Shown: positions 49,911 through 60,076, counted from the first letter of the stretch. The stretch: DNA of 64,000 nucleotides from Streptomyces violaceorubidus (GCF_000717995.1 NZ_JODM01000016.1:1-64000); one strand, 5' to 3'. The notes: a model not told the origin generated them from the letters alone. Numbers and translations are program-made.

Positions 49911-50537
49911 TCAGCGCAGCGCCGCGTCCAGCAGGCGCGCCCACTGCTCCACCACCCGTTCCCGCCGGGCGCGGTCGTCGGTGAGGAGGGTGGCCAGACC
50001 CAGGCCGCGGGCCATGTCCAACAGGCCCTGGACGGTTTCGCGGGTGCCGGGCCGGGTCTCGTCGGCGCCCAGGAGGTCGACGGCGATGCGGTGGCTCTCG
50101 CGGCCGACGCGGGCCTCCAGTTCGGTGACCCGGCCGCGCAGCTGCTCCTCGTTGGAGGCGGCCACCCACAGGTGCAGGGCGGCGCGGAAGAGCGGGCCGG
50201 TGTAGAGGTCGACGAGGGCGGCGACCACCGCGCGCCGGTCGTCGGCGGCGGCGCCCTCGGGGAACAGGGCGCGCAGGGCCGTGGAGCGTTCCTCGGCGAC
50301 GTACTCCACGGCGGCCGTGAAGAGGTCCTCGCGGGTGGGGAAGTGGTGCTGGGCGGCGCCGCGGGAGACCCCGGCGTGTTCGGCGACGACGGAGACGGTG
50401 GATCCGGCCCAGCCGCGGTCGGCGAGGCAGGCCACGGCGGCTTCCAGGAGCCGTTGCCGGGTGGCCCGGCTGCGGTCCTGCTTGGGAACGCGCTCCGCCC
50501 GGTCGGCCGGGTTCACGGCGCCGCTCACACCACCCAT
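49911..50537 (-). CDS. TetR family repressor of the acyl-CoA catabolic operon
   Basis: A 208-residue TetR protein with an N-terminal HTH (about residues 25-70; S-V-V-A-E-H-A-G-V-S-R-G-A-A-Q-H-H-F-P) and a C-terminal ligand domain. It is the last gene of the operon that starts at 60030. Its ATG lies inside the hydratase gene's 3' end (13-base overlap); a GTG at 50528 would give a GTGA overlap instead. Gene position and the palindrome at 60100-60121 suggest it represses the operon and is induced by an acyl-CoA intermediate, as in LiuR/AtuR/KstR2-like systems (inference). Confidence 0.88.
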   Translation of the reverse strand: MGGVSGAVNPADRAERVPKQDRSRATRQRLLEAAVACLADRGWAGSTVSVVAEHAGVSRGAAQHHFPTREDLFTAAVEYVAEERSTALRALFPEGAAADDRRAVVAALVDLYTGPLFRAALHLWVAASNEEQLRGRVTELEARVGRESHRIAVDLLGADETRPGTRETVQGLLDMARGLGLATLLTDDRARRERVVEQWARLLDAALR

Positions 50538-51268
50538 TGCGGATCCCGTCGTTCGAGGAAGGCCGTCATCCCCTCGCGGGCCTGCGGAGAGGCGAACAGC
50601 CGGGCCGAGAGCGCGGTCAGGTCGGCCGCGTCCCGGTCGAAGGCCTCCAGCACCCTAGCCGTGAGCAGCCGTTTCGTCTCGGCCAGGCCCTGCGGAGAGG
50701 CACGGCGCACCCCGTCGAGGACGGGTGCGAGTACGGCGTCCACGTCGTCGCCCGCCGCGGTGACCAGGCCGATGCGGGCGGCCTCGGCGGCGTCGAAGCG
50801 CTCGCCGGTGAGGTAGTAGCGGGCCAGGGCGCGGGGGTCGGCGCGGGGCAGCACGGTCAGGGAGATGACGGCGGGCGCGACGCCGATGCGGACCTCGGTG
50901 AAGGCGAAGGTCGACTCCGTGGAGGCGGCCGCGACGTCGCAGGCGGCGACCAGCCCGAGGCCGCCCGCGCGGACGTGCCCGGCGACGCGGGCGATCACCG
51001 GTTTCGGCACCTCGGCGAGCTGCCGGAGCAGGCCGACGAGGGCGTCCGGGTCGGGCGGGTCGCGCAGGTCGGCGCCGGCGCTGAAGGTGGTGCCGGTGTG
51101 GGTGAGGAGGACGGCGCGGACGCCGGGGTCCTCGGCCGCTTCGGTGAGGGCGGCGGACAGGGCGGCGACGAGGGCGGCGGACAGGGCGTTGCGGTTGTGC
51201 GGGGAGTCGAGGGTGAGGGTCTCGACGCCCCGCGCGCGCGTACGGCCGACGTGGGCGGTCGGGGTCAC
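50525..51268 (-). CDS. enoyl-CoA hydratase (methylglutaconyl-CoA hydratase-like)
   Basis: A 247-residue crotonase-fold enzyme. G-T-T-F-S-A-G-A-D-L (oxyanion hole, about residue 60) and the second loop G-L-G-L-V-A-A-C-D-V-A, then T-E-V-R-I-G-V-A-P-A-V-I-S. The EVRxGxxPAVIS pattern is typical of 3-methylglutaconyl- and isohexenylglutaconyl-CoA hydratases (LiuC/AtuE), which act after an acyl-CoA carboxylase. The GTG at 51268 overlaps the ligase stop as GTGA. Confidence 0.85.
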   Translation of the reverse strand: MTPTAHVGRTRARGVETLTLDSPHNRNALSAALVAALSAALTEAAEDPGVRAVLLTHTGTTFSAGADLRDPPDPDALVGLLRQLAEVPKPVIARVAGHVRAGGLGLVAACDVAAASTESTFAFTEVRIGVAPAVISLTVLPRADPRALARYYLTGERFDAAEAARIGLVTAAGDDVDAVLAPVLDGVRRASPQGLAETKRLLTARVLEAFDRDAADLTALSARLFASPQAREGMTAFLERRDPQWVV

Positions 51269-52833
51269 CGCCGCTCCCTCAGCTCGCGGCGGAGGATCTT
51301 GCCGGAGGCGGCGCGGGGGACGGCGTCGACGAAGGTGACCTTGCGGACGCGTTTGTAGGGGGCGACGCGTTCGGCGACGTACATCATGATCTCGCCCTCC
51401 GCGAGGTCGGGTGCGGCCGGCTGGCGTACGACGAAGGCGTGGGGTACTTCGTTGCCGTCGTCGTTGTAGGCGCCGACGACGGCCGTGTCGGCGATGCCGG
51501 GGTGGGTGAGCAGGAGGGCCTCCAGTTCGGCGGGGGCCACCTGGAAGCCCTTGTACTTGATGAGCTCCTTGACGCGGTCGACGACGTACAGCCAGCCGTC
51601 GCTGTCGGCGTGGCCGACGTCGCCGGTGTGCAGCCAGCCGTCGGTGTCGATCATGGCGGCGGTGGCGTCGGGGCGGCCGAGGTAGCCCTTCATGATCTGG
51701 GGGCCGCGGATGAGGATCTCCCCGGACTCGCCCGCGGGGAGGTCCTTGCCGGGGTCGGTGAGGGAGACGATGCGCATCTCGGTGCCGGCGATGAGTTTCC
51801 CGACGGTGCCGGGCGGCGCGTCGGTCATGGCGTCCAGGGGGACGACGTGGGTGCCCGGGGAGAGTTCCGTCATGCCGTAGGCCTGGCCGACGGGGGGCAG
51901 GCCGAGCCGCTGCGAGCAGGCGGCGGCGAGGCGGGCGTCCAGGGGTGCGGCGGCACTGACGACGTACTTCAGCGAGGAGAGGTCGTAGTCGGCGACCAGG
52001 GGGTGCTTGGCGAGGGCGAGCACGAGGGGCGGGGCGACGTAGAGGCTGGTGATGCGGTGGTTCTGGATGGCGGCGAGGAACTGCTCCAGGTCGAAGCGGG
52101 GCAGGACGACGACGGTGGCGCCGAGGCGGAGCGGGGCGTTCATCAGGGCGGTCAGGCCGTAGATGTGGAAGAACGGGAGCACGGCGAGGACGCGGTCGCC
52201 GGGGGCCGCGGGCATCGCCGGTTCGAGCTGGGCGAGGTTGGTGGCGATCTGCCGGTGGGTGAGCATGACGCCCTTGGGGGTGCCGGTGGTGCCCGAGGAG
52301 TACGGCAGGGCGGCGACGTCCTCGGCGGGGTCGATCGCGACGGAGGGTTCGGGCGCCGTCGAGGCCAGCATGTCGACGAGCGAGCGGTGGCCGGGCGCGG
52401 TGTCGCAGACCAGGATCTCCCGGACGCCGCCCGCGAGTTCGGCAGCGCGGCGGGCGGTGGCCAGGAGGGGCGAGACGGTGACGATCCAGCGGGCCGCGCA
52501 GTCCCCCAGCTGTTTGGCGAACTCCTCGGCGGTGGCGAGCGGATGCACCGTGGTGACGGAGGCGCCCGCGCGGGTGGCGGCGTAGAAGGCCAGGGGGAAG
52601 GCGACGGTGTTGGGGCTGTGCAGGGCGAGGACGTCGCCCTTGCGCACGCCGGTGGCGGCGAGGGCGGCGGCGACGCGCCGGTGGAACCGGTCCACCTGCT
52701 CGTAGGTGAGGGTGGTGCCGTCGGTGCCGTCGATCAGCGCCGGGGCGCTCCCGAACGCGGCGGCACCGCCGAGGACCGCGTCGTGGATGGGCAGGTCGAC
52801 GGGCGGGACGTCTGCGTACTCGCTGCGGAACAC
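51265..52833 (-). CDS. AMP-binding acyl-CoA ligase (4-coumarate:CoA ligase family)
   Basis: A 522-residue adenylate-forming ligase activating a carboxylic acid as its CoA thioester. Motifs: Y-S-S-G-T-T-G-T-P-K-G-V-M-L-T-H (ATP loop, about residues 180-195), Y-G-M-T-E-L-S-P, W-L-H-T-G-D-V-G-H and the late K-I-L-R-R-E-L with the catalytic Lys. S. coelicolor SCO4383, recalled as a 4-coumarate:CoA ligase homolog, has the same neighbours. The true substrate may be a terpenoid or branched acid judged by the operon. Coupled downstream to the hydratase. Confidence 0.9.
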   Translation of the reverse strand: MFRSEYADVPPVDLPIHDAVLGGAAAFGSAPALIDGTDGTTLTYEQVDRFHRRVAAALAATGVRKGDVLALHSPNTVAFPLAFYAATRAGASVTTVHPLATAEEFAKQLGDCAARWIVTVSPLLATARRAAELAGGVREILVCDTAPGHRSLVDMLASTAPEPSVAIDPAEDVAALPYSSGTTGTPKGVMLTHRQIATNLAQLEPAMPAAPGDRVLAVLPFFHIYGLTALMNAPLRLGATVVVLPRFDLEQFLAAIQNHRITSLYVAPPLVLALAKHPLVADYDLSSLKYVVSAAAPLDARLAAACSQRLGLPPVGQAYGMTELSPGTHVVPLDAMTDAPPGTVGKLIAGTEMRIVSLTDPGKDLPAGESGEILIRGPQIMKGYLGRPDATAAMIDTDGWLHTGDVGHADSDGWLYVVDRVKELIKYKGFQVAPAELEALLLTHPGIADTAVVGAYNDDGNEVPHAFVVRQPAAPDLAEGEIMMYVAERVAPYKRVRKVTFVDAVPRAASGKILRRELRERR

Positions 52834-52870
52834 GGTTCCTCCAACGCCGCTCGGACACGGCCTAGTACGG

Positions 52871-54019
52871 CTAGTACGACTTGGGCAGGCCCAGGGTCTG
52901 GTGGGAGACGTAGTTGAGGATCATCTCCCGGCTCACCGGGGCGATACGGGCGACGCGCGACGCCGTGATCAGCCGGGCGAGCCCGAACTCGCGGGTGAGG
53001 CCGTTGCCGCCGAGGGTGTGCACGGCCTGGTCGACGGTCTTCACACAGGCCTCCCCGGCCGCGTACTTGGCCATGTTGGCGGCCTCGCCCGCTGCCACGT
53101 CGTCGCCCGCGTCGTAGAGGTGGGCCGCCTTCTGCATCATCAGGCGGGCGAGTTCGAGGTCGATGTGCGCCTGAGCGAGGGGGTGCGCGATGGCCTGGTG
53201 GGCGCCGATGGGGGTGTTCCAGACGGCGCGTTCGCGGGCGTACTCGACGGCTTTCGCGAGGGCGTGGCGGCCCATGCCGATCGCGAAGGCGGCCGTCATC
53301 ACGCGCTCGGGGTTCAGACCCGCGAAGAGCTGGAGGAGCCCCGCGTCCTCGTCGCCGACCAGCGCGTCGGCGGGGAGGCGCACGTCGTCGAGGGTCAGCT
53401 CGAACTGCCGCTCCACGGCGTTCAGTTCCATGGCGATCGGGCGGCGCTCGAAGCCGGGGGCGTCGCGCGGGACGATGAACAGGCAGGGCTTGAGCCTGCC
53501 GGTGCGGGCGTCTTCGGTGCGGCCGACGATCAGGGTGGCGTCGGCGATGTCGACGCCGGAGACGAAGACCTTGCGTCCGGTGAGGAGCCAGTCCCCGGTG
53601 GCCGGGTCGCGGCGGGCCGTGGTGGTGATGCGGTGGCTGTTGGAGCCGGCGTCGGGTTCGGTGATGCCGAAGGCCATGAGGCGGGTGCCGTCGGCGAGAG
53701 GGGGGAGCCACTCGCGCTTCTGCTCCTCGGTGCCGAAGCGGGCGATGACGGTGCCGCAGATCGCCGGGGAGACGATCATCATGAGGAGCGGGCTGCCGGC
53801 GGCGCCGAGTTCTTCGAGGACCAGGGAGAGTTCGGTGATGCCGGCGCCGCCTCCGCCGTATGCCTCCGGCAGGTTGACGCCTATGTAGCCGAGCTTGGCC
53901 GCGTCCTGCCAGAGGCGTTTGCCGTCCTCGGGGTCGAGGGTGTGGGGGTGGGTCCGGGCGAAGGCTGATACCGCTGCGCGGAGGGACGTGTGCTCGTCGG
54001 ACTCGATGAGGGTGGTCAC
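52871..54019 (-). CDS. acyl-CoA dehydrogenase
   Basis: A 382-residue FAD enzyme introducing the alpha-beta double bond in an acyl-CoA. Visible: F-G-I-T-E-P-D-A-G-S-N (FAD-binding strand, about residue 117), L-T-G-R-K-V-F-V-S-G, E-R-Q-F-E-L, Q-A-I-A-H-P-L-A and T-L-G-G-N-G-L-T-R-E-F near the C-terminus. The usual catalytic Glu position was not assigned. GAAGGAG stands five bases before the GTG at 54019. Substrate range (citronellyl-, isovaleryl- or other) is open. Confidence 0.92.
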   Translation of the reverse strand: MTTLIESDEHTSLRAAVSAFARTHPHTLDPEDGKRLWQDAAKLGYIGVNLPEAYGGGGAGITELSLVLEELGAAGSPLLMMIVSPAICGTVIARFGTEEQKREWLPPLADGTRLMAFGITEPDAGSNSHRITTTARRDPATGDWLLTGRKVFVSGVDIADATLIVGRTEDARTGRLKPCLFIVPRDAPGFERRPIAMELNAVERQFELTLDDVRLPADALVGDEDAGLLQLFAGLNPERVMTAAFAIGMGRHALAKAVEYARERAVWNTPIGAHQAIAHPLAQAHIDLELARLMMQKAAHLYDAGDDVAAGEAANMAKYAAGEACVKTVDQAVHTLGGNGLTREFGLARLITASRVARIAPVSREMILNYVSHQTLGLPKSY

Positions 54020-54099
54020 TGTGCTCCTTCGGGTGCGGGTTCGTTGTCGTTGCTCGCGCCCACGCGGCGGAGCCGCGGGTTCCGTGCGGCCCCGCGCCT

Positions 54100-55944
54100 C
54101 TAGGTCTCCCGCACTACCGCCAGGAGGGAGCCGACCGCGACCTGGTGGCCGGGAAGGGCGTTCAGGGCGGTCAGTACGCCGGTGACCGGGGCCGTGATCC
54201 TGTGCTCCATCTTCATGGCCTCCAGCCACAGCAACGGCTGGCCCACCCGGACGGCGCTGCCCTCCGTCAGGCCCTCCGCGACGCGGACGACAGTGCCCGG
54301 CATGGGGGCCAGCAGGGAGCCGGGGGCGTGCTGGGCGGTGGGGTCGGGGAAGCGGGGCAGGGCGGTGAGGCGCGTGGCGTTGACGTGGACGTCGTCGCCG
54401 TAGCGGGCGATGTCGAAGCGGCGTCGGACACCGTCCGTTTCGAGGACGACCTGTTCGGCGTCGGCCCGCACGACGCGGACGCCGTCGGCGGTGAGGCCGG
54501 TGCGGGTGTGGCGGTAGCGGACCTCGTGCTCCCCGCCCGCCATGGCGTAGCGCTTGACCTGCGGTTGCGAGGGCAGGTTGCGCCAGCCGCCGAAGCGTCC
54601 CATGCGGGTGCTCGCGTCGGCGAGGGCGGCGGCGAGCGGGGCGAGGGGGTCGGGGGCCGGCTCGGTGAGGGCGGCCAGGTGGCGGTCGTAGAAGCCGGTG
54701 TCCATGCGGCCGGAGGTGAACTCCTCGTGGCGCAGCGAGCGCACGAGCAGCTCGCGGTTGGTGGCCGGGCCGTGGATCGCCGCCCGTTCCAGGGCGCCGG
54801 CGAGGCGGCGGACGGCCTCCGCGCGCGTGGGTGCGTGGGCGACCGCCTTGGCGAGCATCGGGTCGTAGTGGACGCCGATGTCGTCGCCGTCGGTGTAGCC
54901 GGTGTCCAGGCGGATGCCGTCCGGGACGGCGAGGCGGTGCAGGCGGCCGGTCTGGGGGGCCCAGCCGCTCGCGGGGTCCTCGGCGTACAGGCGGGCCTCG
55001 ACGGCGTGTCCCCGCGCGCGCGGGGGATCGTTCTCCAGGGCGTGGCCTTCGGCGATCCGGAGCTGCAGGGCGACGAGGTCGATGCCGAAGACCGCCTCGG
55101 TGACGGGGTGTTCGACCTGGAGGCGGGTGTTCATCTCCAGGAAGTGCGCCCTGCCGTCGGCGACGAGGAACTCCACGGTGCCCGCTCCGACGTAGTCGAC
55201 GGCGCGGGCGGCGCGGACGGCGAGGTCGTGGAGTTCGGCGGTGAGTGCGGGGGTCAGGCCGGGTGCCGGGGCCTCCTCGATCACCTTCTGGTGGCGGCGC
55301 TGGAGCGAGCAGTCGCGGGTGCCGAGCGCCCAGACGGTGCCGTGGGTGTCGGCGAGGATCTGCACCTCGACGTGGCGGCCGTGCTCCAGGTACGGCTCGA
55401 CGAAGACCTCGCCGTCGCCGAAGGCGCTGGTGGCCTCCGCGCGGGCGGCGGCCAGTTCGGCGTCGAGGTCGGCGAGGTCGCGTACGACGCGCATGCCGCG
55501 TCCGCCGCCGCCCGCCGCCGCCTTCACCAGGACCGGCAGGTCGGCCTCGGTGACCTCGGTGAGGGGCGCGATGCCCATGAGTTCCTTGGCGCGGGTCTTG
55601 GACGCCATCGCCTCGATGGCCTCGGGCGGCGGTCCGATCCACACCAGGCCCGCGTCCCGCACGGCGCGCGCGAAGTCGGCGTTCTCGGAGAGGAAGCCGT
55701 AGCCGGGGTGGACGGCGTCGGCCCCGGCGGCGACGGCGGCCTTCACGATCAGGTCGCCGCGCAGATAGGTGTCGGCGGGGGACGCGCCCGGCAGGCGTAC
55801 GGCCGCGTCGGCCACGCGCGCGTGGAGGGCGTGCTCGTCGGCGTCCGAGTGCACGGCGACGGTCCGGATCCCCCACTCACCGCAGGTGCGGAAGACGCGG
55901 CAGGCGATCTCGCCCCGGTTGGCGACCAGTACGGAAGCAATCAT
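54100..55944 (-). CDS. acyl-CoA carboxylase alpha subunit (biotin carboxylase + biotin carrier)
   Basis: A 614-residue biotin enzyme subunit. Biotin carboxylase domain about residues 1-445: N-R-G-E-I-A-C-R-V, H-P-G-Y-G-F-L-S-E-N, K-A-A-A-G-G-G-G-R-G-M-R, E-M-N-T-R-L-Q-V-E-H-P-V-T-E. A middle BT-like region, then the biotinyl domain with L-E-A-M-K-M-E-H (biotin on the Lys, about residue 579). This is MccA/AtuF-like architecture. GAGGA precedes the ATG at 55944. It works with the beta subunit encoded just upstream (eight-base gap). Confidence 0.95.
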   Translation of the reverse strand: MIASVLVANRGEIACRVFRTCGEWGIRTVAVHSDADEHALHARVADAAVRLPGASPADTYLRGDLIVKAAVAAGADAVHPGYGFLSENADFARAVRDAGLVWIGPPPEAIEAMASKTRAKELMGIAPLTEVTEADLPVLVKAAAGGGGRGMRVVRDLADLDAELAAARAEATSAFGDGEVFVEPYLEHGRHVEVQILADTHGTVWALGTRDCSLQRRHQKVIEEAPAPGLTPALTAELHDLAVRAARAVDYVGAGTVEFLVADGRAHFLEMNTRLQVEHPVTEAVFGIDLVALQLRIAEGHALENDPPRARGHAVEARLYAEDPASGWAPQTGRLHRLAVPDGIRLDTGYTDGDDIGVHYDPMLAKAVAHAPTRAEAVRRLAGALERAAIHGPATNRELLVRSLRHEEFTSGRMDTGFYDRHLAALTEPAPDPLAPLAAALADASTRMGRFGGWRNLPSQPQVKRYAMAGGEHEVRYRHTRTGLTADGVRVVRADAEQVVLETDGVRRRFDIARYGDDVHVNATRLTALPRFPDPTAQHAPGSLLAPMPGTVVRVAEGLTEGSAVRVGQPLLWLEAMKMEHRITAPVTGVLTALNALPGHQVAVGSLLAVVRET

Positions 55945-55952
55945 GTGGATCC

Positions 55953-57560
55953 TCACATCCGGAAGACGCCGAAGCCGCCGCGCGCGCCCTCGTAGGGAGC
56001 GGTGTGGAGGGCGGACAGGCACAGGCCGAGGACGGTGCGGGTGTCGCGCGGGTCGATGACGCCGTCGTCGTAGAGCCGCCCGGACAGGAACATGGGCAGC
56101 GACTCGGACTCGATCTGCTGCTCCACCATGGCGCGCAGGGCGGCGTCGCCCTCGTCGTCGTACGGCTGCCCCTTGGCGGCGGCGGACTGGCGGGCGACGA
56201 TGGACAGCACGCCGGCGAGCTGCTGCGGGCCCATGACGGCGGACTTGGCGCTGGGCCAGGCGAAGAGGAAGCGGGGGTCGAAGGCGCGGCCGCACATGCC
56301 GTAGTGCCCGGCGCCGTAGGAGGCGCCCAGCAGGACGGACAGGTGCGGGACGCGGGAGTTGGAGACGGCGTTGATCATCATGGCGCCGTGCTTGATGATG
56401 CCGCCCTGCTCGTACTCCTTGCCGACCATGTAGCCGGTGGTGTTGTGGAGGAACAGGAGCGGGATGTCGCGCTGGTTGGCGAGCTGGATGAACTGCGCCG
56501 CCTTCTGCGACTCCTCGCTGAACAGGACGCCCCGGGCGTTGGCGAGGATCCCCACCGGATAGCCGTGCAGGCTCGCCCAGCCGGTGGCCAGGCTGGTCCC
56601 GTACAGCGGCTTGAACTCGTCGAAGTCGGAGGCGTCGACGATCCGGGCGATCACCTCGCGCGGGTCGAAGGGGGTGCGCAGGTCGCCCGGGACGATGCCG
56701 AGGAGTTCCTCGGGGTCGTACTTGGGCGGCTCGGCCAGGGGCGGATCGGCGTACGCCTTGCGGTGGTTGAGGCGGGCGACGACGCGGCGGGCCTGGCGCA
56801 GGGCGTCGGGTTCGTCCACGGCGAAGTGGTCGGCGAGGCCGGAGGTGCGGGCGTGCATCTCGGCGCCGCCCAGCGACTCGTCGTCGCTCTCCTCGCCGGT
56901 GGCCATCTTGACCAGGGGCGGTCCGCCGAGGAAGACCTTGGCGCGCTCCTTGACCATGATGACGTGGTCGGACATGCCGGGGATGTAGGCGCCCCCGGCG
57001 GTGGAGTTGCCGAAGACGACGGCGACGGTGGGGATTCCGGCCGCCGACAGCCGGGTGAGGTCCCGGAAGATCGCGCCGCCGGGGATGAAGATCTCCTTCT
57101 GGGAGGGCAGGTCGGCGCCGCCGGACTCGACGAGGCTGACGCAGGGCAGCCGGTTGGCGAGGGCGATGTCGTTGGCGCGCAGGGCCTTCTTGAGCGACCA
57201 GGGATTGCTGGCGCCGCCGCGTACGGTCGGGTCGTTGGCGGTGATCAGGCACTCCACGCCCGCCACGACGCCGATGCCGGTGACGAGCGAGGCGCCGACG
57301 GTGTATCCGGGGGCCTCGCTGCCCCAGCCCGCCAGCGGTGACAGCTCCAGGAAGGGCGTGTCGGGGTCGAGGAGCAGCTCGATGCGCTCGCGGGCGAGGA
57401 GCTTGCCGCGCCCGCGGTGCCGGGCGACGTACTTCTCGCCGCCGCCCGCGAGGGCCTTGGCGTGTTCGGCGTCCAGGTCGGCGAGTCTGGCGAGCATGGC
57501 CTCCCGGTTGGCCCGGTGGTCGGCGTCGGCGGGGTCGAGGGCGGAGGCGAGGACGGTCAC
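55953..57560 (-). CDS. acyl-CoA carboxylase beta subunit (carboxyltransferase)
   Basis: A 535-residue carboxyltransferase of the methylcrotonyl/geranyl-CoA carboxylase type. N-terminal lobe with H-R-G-R-G-K-L-L-A-R-E-R-I, L-V-E-S-G-G-A-D-L-P, G-N-S-T-A-G-G-A-Y-I-P-G-M; C-terminal lobe with L-H-N-T-T-G-Y-M-V-G-K-E-Y-E and G-A-S-Y-G-A-G-H-Y-G-M-C-G-R. These glycine loops make the oxyanion holes for biotin and acyl-CoA. The GTG at 57560 overlaps the AtuA-family gene stop as GTGA. Together with the alpha subunit it would carboxylate a 3-methyl-enoyl-CoA. Confidence 0.94.
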   Translation of the reverse strand: MTVLASALDPADADHRANREAMLARLADLDAEHAKALAGGGEKYVARHRGRGKLLARERIELLLDPDTPFLELSPLAGWGSEAPGYTVGASLVTGIGVVAGVECLITANDPTVRGGASNPWSLKKALRANDIALANRLPCVSLVESGGADLPSQKEIFIPGGAIFRDLTRLSAAGIPTVAVVFGNSTAGGAYIPGMSDHVIMVKERAKVFLGGPPLVKMATGEESDDESLGGAEMHARTSGLADHFAVDEPDALRQARRVVARLNHRKAYADPPLAEPPKYDPEELLGIVPGDLRTPFDPREVIARIVDASDFDEFKPLYGTSLATGWASLHGYPVGILANARGVLFSEESQKAAQFIQLANQRDIPLLFLHNTTGYMVGKEYEQGGIIKHGAMMINAVSNSRVPHLSVLLGASYGAGHYGMCGRAFDPRFLFAWPSAKSAVMGPQQLAGVLSIVARQSAAAKGQPYDDEGDAALRAMVEQQIESESLPMFLSGRLYDDGVIDPRDTRTVLGLCLSALHTAPYEGARGGFGVFRM

Positions 57561-59239
57561 AGGAGAACCTCCGGGATGTCCAGGTGCCGGGCGCGCAGCC
57601 ATTCGCCGAGCGCCTTGGCCTGCGGGTCGAAACGGGCCTGCGCGGCGACGCCCTCGCCGAGGATGCCCTCGACGACGAAGTTGAGGGCGCGCAGGTGGGG
57701 AAGCCGGTGCCGGGTGACGGGCAGCGCGCGGGCCTCGGGGATCAGCTCGCGGAACCGGTCGGCGGTCAGCTCGTGGGCGAGCCACCGCCAGGCGTCGTCG
57801 GTGCGCGCCCACACACCGACGTTGGCGTTGCCGCCCTTGTCGCCGCTGCGGGCACCGGCGACGAGGCCGAGGGGGGCGCGGCGCACGGGTCCCGGGGGGA
57901 GGGGCGGCGGCAGGGGCGGTTCCGGCAGGGGTCCCGGCTCCGGTACGGCGGTGTCCGGGGCCGGTGGTGAGGCCACGGTCACGCGCCGCCCGTCATGGAG
58001 GACGGCCACATGGTCGACGGCCCCATGGGGGACGTACACATCCTCGAAGACCCCATAGGGCGCGCCCTTCCCGGGTGGCGCCAGCACATGGAACCCGGGG
58101 TAGCCCGCCAGGGCCAGCTCGATCGCGGCACCGCTCACCGCCCGCCCCACGGCCCGCGGGTCGGGGTCCCGGACGACGAGCCGCAGCAGCGCGCTGGCCG
58201 TCTCCTCGGTGGGGGCGTCGGGCCGGTCGGTGCGGGCCAGCTCCCAGCGGACGTCGGCGATCTTGCCGAGGGCGGGTGCCATCTGCGCCCGGACCAGCTC
58301 GGCCTTGGCCTCGATGTCGAGGCCGGTGAGGACGAAGGCGACCTCGTTGCGGAAGCCGCCGAGGCGGTTGAGGCCGACCTTGAGGGTGGGCGGCGGTGCC
58401 TCGCCGCGCACGCCCTCGACGCGGACCCGGTCGGGGCCCTCCCGGCTGAGCCGCACGGTGTCCAGCCGGGCGGTGACGTCGGGCCCGGGGTACCGGGCGC
58501 CCCCCGTCTCGTACAGCAGCTGGGCGGTGACCGTGCCGACGTCGACGAAGCCGCCGGTGCCGTCGTGCTTGGTGATCACCGAGGTGCCGTCGGCGTGCAG
58601 TTCGGCGAGCGGGAAGCCGGGCCGCCGTACGTCGCCGTCCTGGAAGAAGGCGTAGTTGCCGCCGGTCGCCTGCGCCCCGCACTCCAGCAGGTGCCCGGCG
58701 ACGACCGCGCCCGCGAGCCGGTCGTACTCCGTCGGCCCCCAGCCGAAGTGCGCGACGGCGGGCCCGGAGACCAGCGCGGCGTCGGTGACGCGTCCCGTGA
58801 CCACCACGTCCGCGCCCTCCCGCAGGCACGCGGCGATGCCGAAGCCGCCGAGGTAGGCGTGCGCGGCCAGCGCTCCGGGGTGGGCGGCGGTGAGGTCGTC
58901 GCCCTCGACGTGCGCGACGCGCACCGGGATGCCGAGCCGCTCGGCCAGGGCGCGTACGGCGCCGGCGAGTCCGGCGGGGTTGAGGCCGCCCGCGTTGGCG
59001 ACGATCCGCACGCCCCGCTCGTGGGCGAGCCCGAGGCATTCCTCCAGCTGCCGCAGGAAGGTGCGGGCGTATCCGGCGCCGGGGTCCTTCAGCCGGTCCC
59101 GGCCCAGGATGAGCATGGTCAGCTCGGCGAGGTAGTCGCCGGTGAGGACGTCCAGCGGGCCGCCGGTGAGCATCTCGCGCATGGCGTCGAAGCGGTCGCC
59201 GTAGAACCCGGAGGCGTTGCCGACGCGGAGCACGCTCAC
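57557..59239 (-). CDS. AtuA family (DUF1446) acyclic terpene utilization protein
   Basis: A 560-residue protein of the AtuA/DUF1446 family, named after the acyclic terpene utilization cluster of Pseudomonas. N-terminal [40 protein letters not shown] and a C-terminal portion with [14 protein letters not shown] typical of the longer two-domain members. The biochemical role is unclear. It marks the operon as Atu- or Liu-like. GTG at 59239, coupled to the upstream gene by GTGA and downstream to the carboxyltransferase. Confidence 0.9.
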   Translation of the reverse strand: MSVLRVGNASGFYGDRFDAMREMLTGGPLDVLTGDYLAELTMLILGRDRLKDPGAGYARTFLRQLEECLGLAHERGVRIVANAGGLNPAGLAGAVRALAERLGIPVRVAHVEGDDLTAAHPGALAAHAYLGGFGIAACLREGADVVVTGRVTDAALVSGPAVAHFGWGPTEYDRLAGAVVAGHLLECGAQATGGNYAFFQDGDVRRPGFPLAELHADGTSVITKHDGTGGFVDVGTVTAQLLYETGGARYPGPDVTARLDTVRLSREGPDRVRVEGVRGEAPPPTLKVGLNRLGGFRNEVAFVLTGLDIEAKAELVRAQMAPALGKIADVRWELARTDRPDAPTEETASALLRLVVRDPDPRAVGRAVSGAAIELALAGYPGFHVLAPPGKGAPYGVFEDVYVPHGAVDHVAVLHDGRRVTVASPPAPDTAVPEPGPLPEPPLPPPLPPGPVRRAPLGLVAGARSGDKGGNANVGVWARTDDAWRWLAHELTADRFRELIPEARALPVTRHRLPHLRALNFVVEGILGEGVAAQARFDPQAKALGEWLRARHLDIPEVLL

Positions 59240-60030
59240 CGGGAGGCCCCCTTCGGCGGGCGTCCGGCTCCGGGCGGTCCGGCGAAGGCCTGGGCGATGT
59301 CCAGCCAGCGGTCGGCGTCCCGGCCCTCGGCGGTGAGGGCGAGGTCGGCGCGGTGGGCGCGCTGGGTGGCCAGGAGGCAGAAGTCGAGCGCCGGTCCGGT
59401 GACGCGCTGCGGGGCGTCCTCGGGGCCGTACGTCCACAGGTCGCCGCCCGGTCCGGTGAGTTCGACGCGGAACGGCTCGGCGGGCGGGGTGAGTCCGTGG
59501 GCGGCGTAGGCGAAGTCCCGGGCGCGGACGCCGATCCGGGCGACGTGCCGCAGGCGGTCGGTGGCCGGGCGGGACACACCGAGGGCCGCCGCGATGTCGA
59601 GGCCGTGGGCCCAGGTCTCCATCAGGCGGGCGGTGGCCAGTGAGGCGGTGGCCATGGGCGGGCCGTACCAGGGGAAGCGTGCTCCGGGGGCGGCGGCGCG
59701 CAGTGCCCCGTCGAGGGCGGCGCGGTCGTCCCGCCAGGACGCCAGCAGCACGGCGGGGTCCTGCTTCGCGCCCTCCTCGGCGCCGTCGTCGACGTACCGG
59801 TCGGGGGCGGCGAGGGCCTGTTCGATCAGCCCCTTGAACCCGTCCTCGTCGGTGACGGCGACCAGGGAGGCCCGGTCGGTCCAGTTCAGGTGCGCGATCT
59901 GGTGGGCGATCGTCCAGCCGGGCGCCGGGGTGGCCAGGCGCCATTCCTCCGGGTCCAACCCGGCGACCAGGGCGTCGAGTTCCTCGCCCTCCTCGCGCAG
60001 GTCGTCGATCACGGGCGTCGGGTCGGACAC
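59236..60030 (-). CDS. TIGR03084 family metal-binding (maleylpyruvate isomerase-like) protein
   Basis: A 264-residue DinB-like helical protein, first gene of the operon. [14 protein letters not shown] (about residues 41-54) supplies the His pair of the metal site, and [13 protein letters not shown] a third ligand region. The family name reflects a wide actinobacterial distribution; it may use mycothiol in a side reaction of the pathway (inference). GAGGGGAGC precedes the GTG at 60030. Confidence 0.87.
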   Translation of the reverse strand: MSDPTPVIDDLREEGEELDALVAGLDPEEWRLATPAPGWTIAHQIAHLNWTDRASLVAVTDEDGFKGLIEQALAAPDRYVDDGAEEGAKQDPAVLLASWRDDRAALDGALRAAAPGARFPWYGPPMATASLATARLMETWAHGLDIAAALGVSRPATDRLRHVARIGVRARDFAYAAHGLTPPAEPFRVELTGPGGDLWTYGPEDAPQRVTGPALDFCLLATQRAHRADLALTAEGRDADRWLDIAQAFAGPPGAGRPPKGASR

Positions 60031-60076
60031 GGTCGCTCCCCTCGGGCACGGCGGCGTGCGGCGCGGTGTGGTGTGG

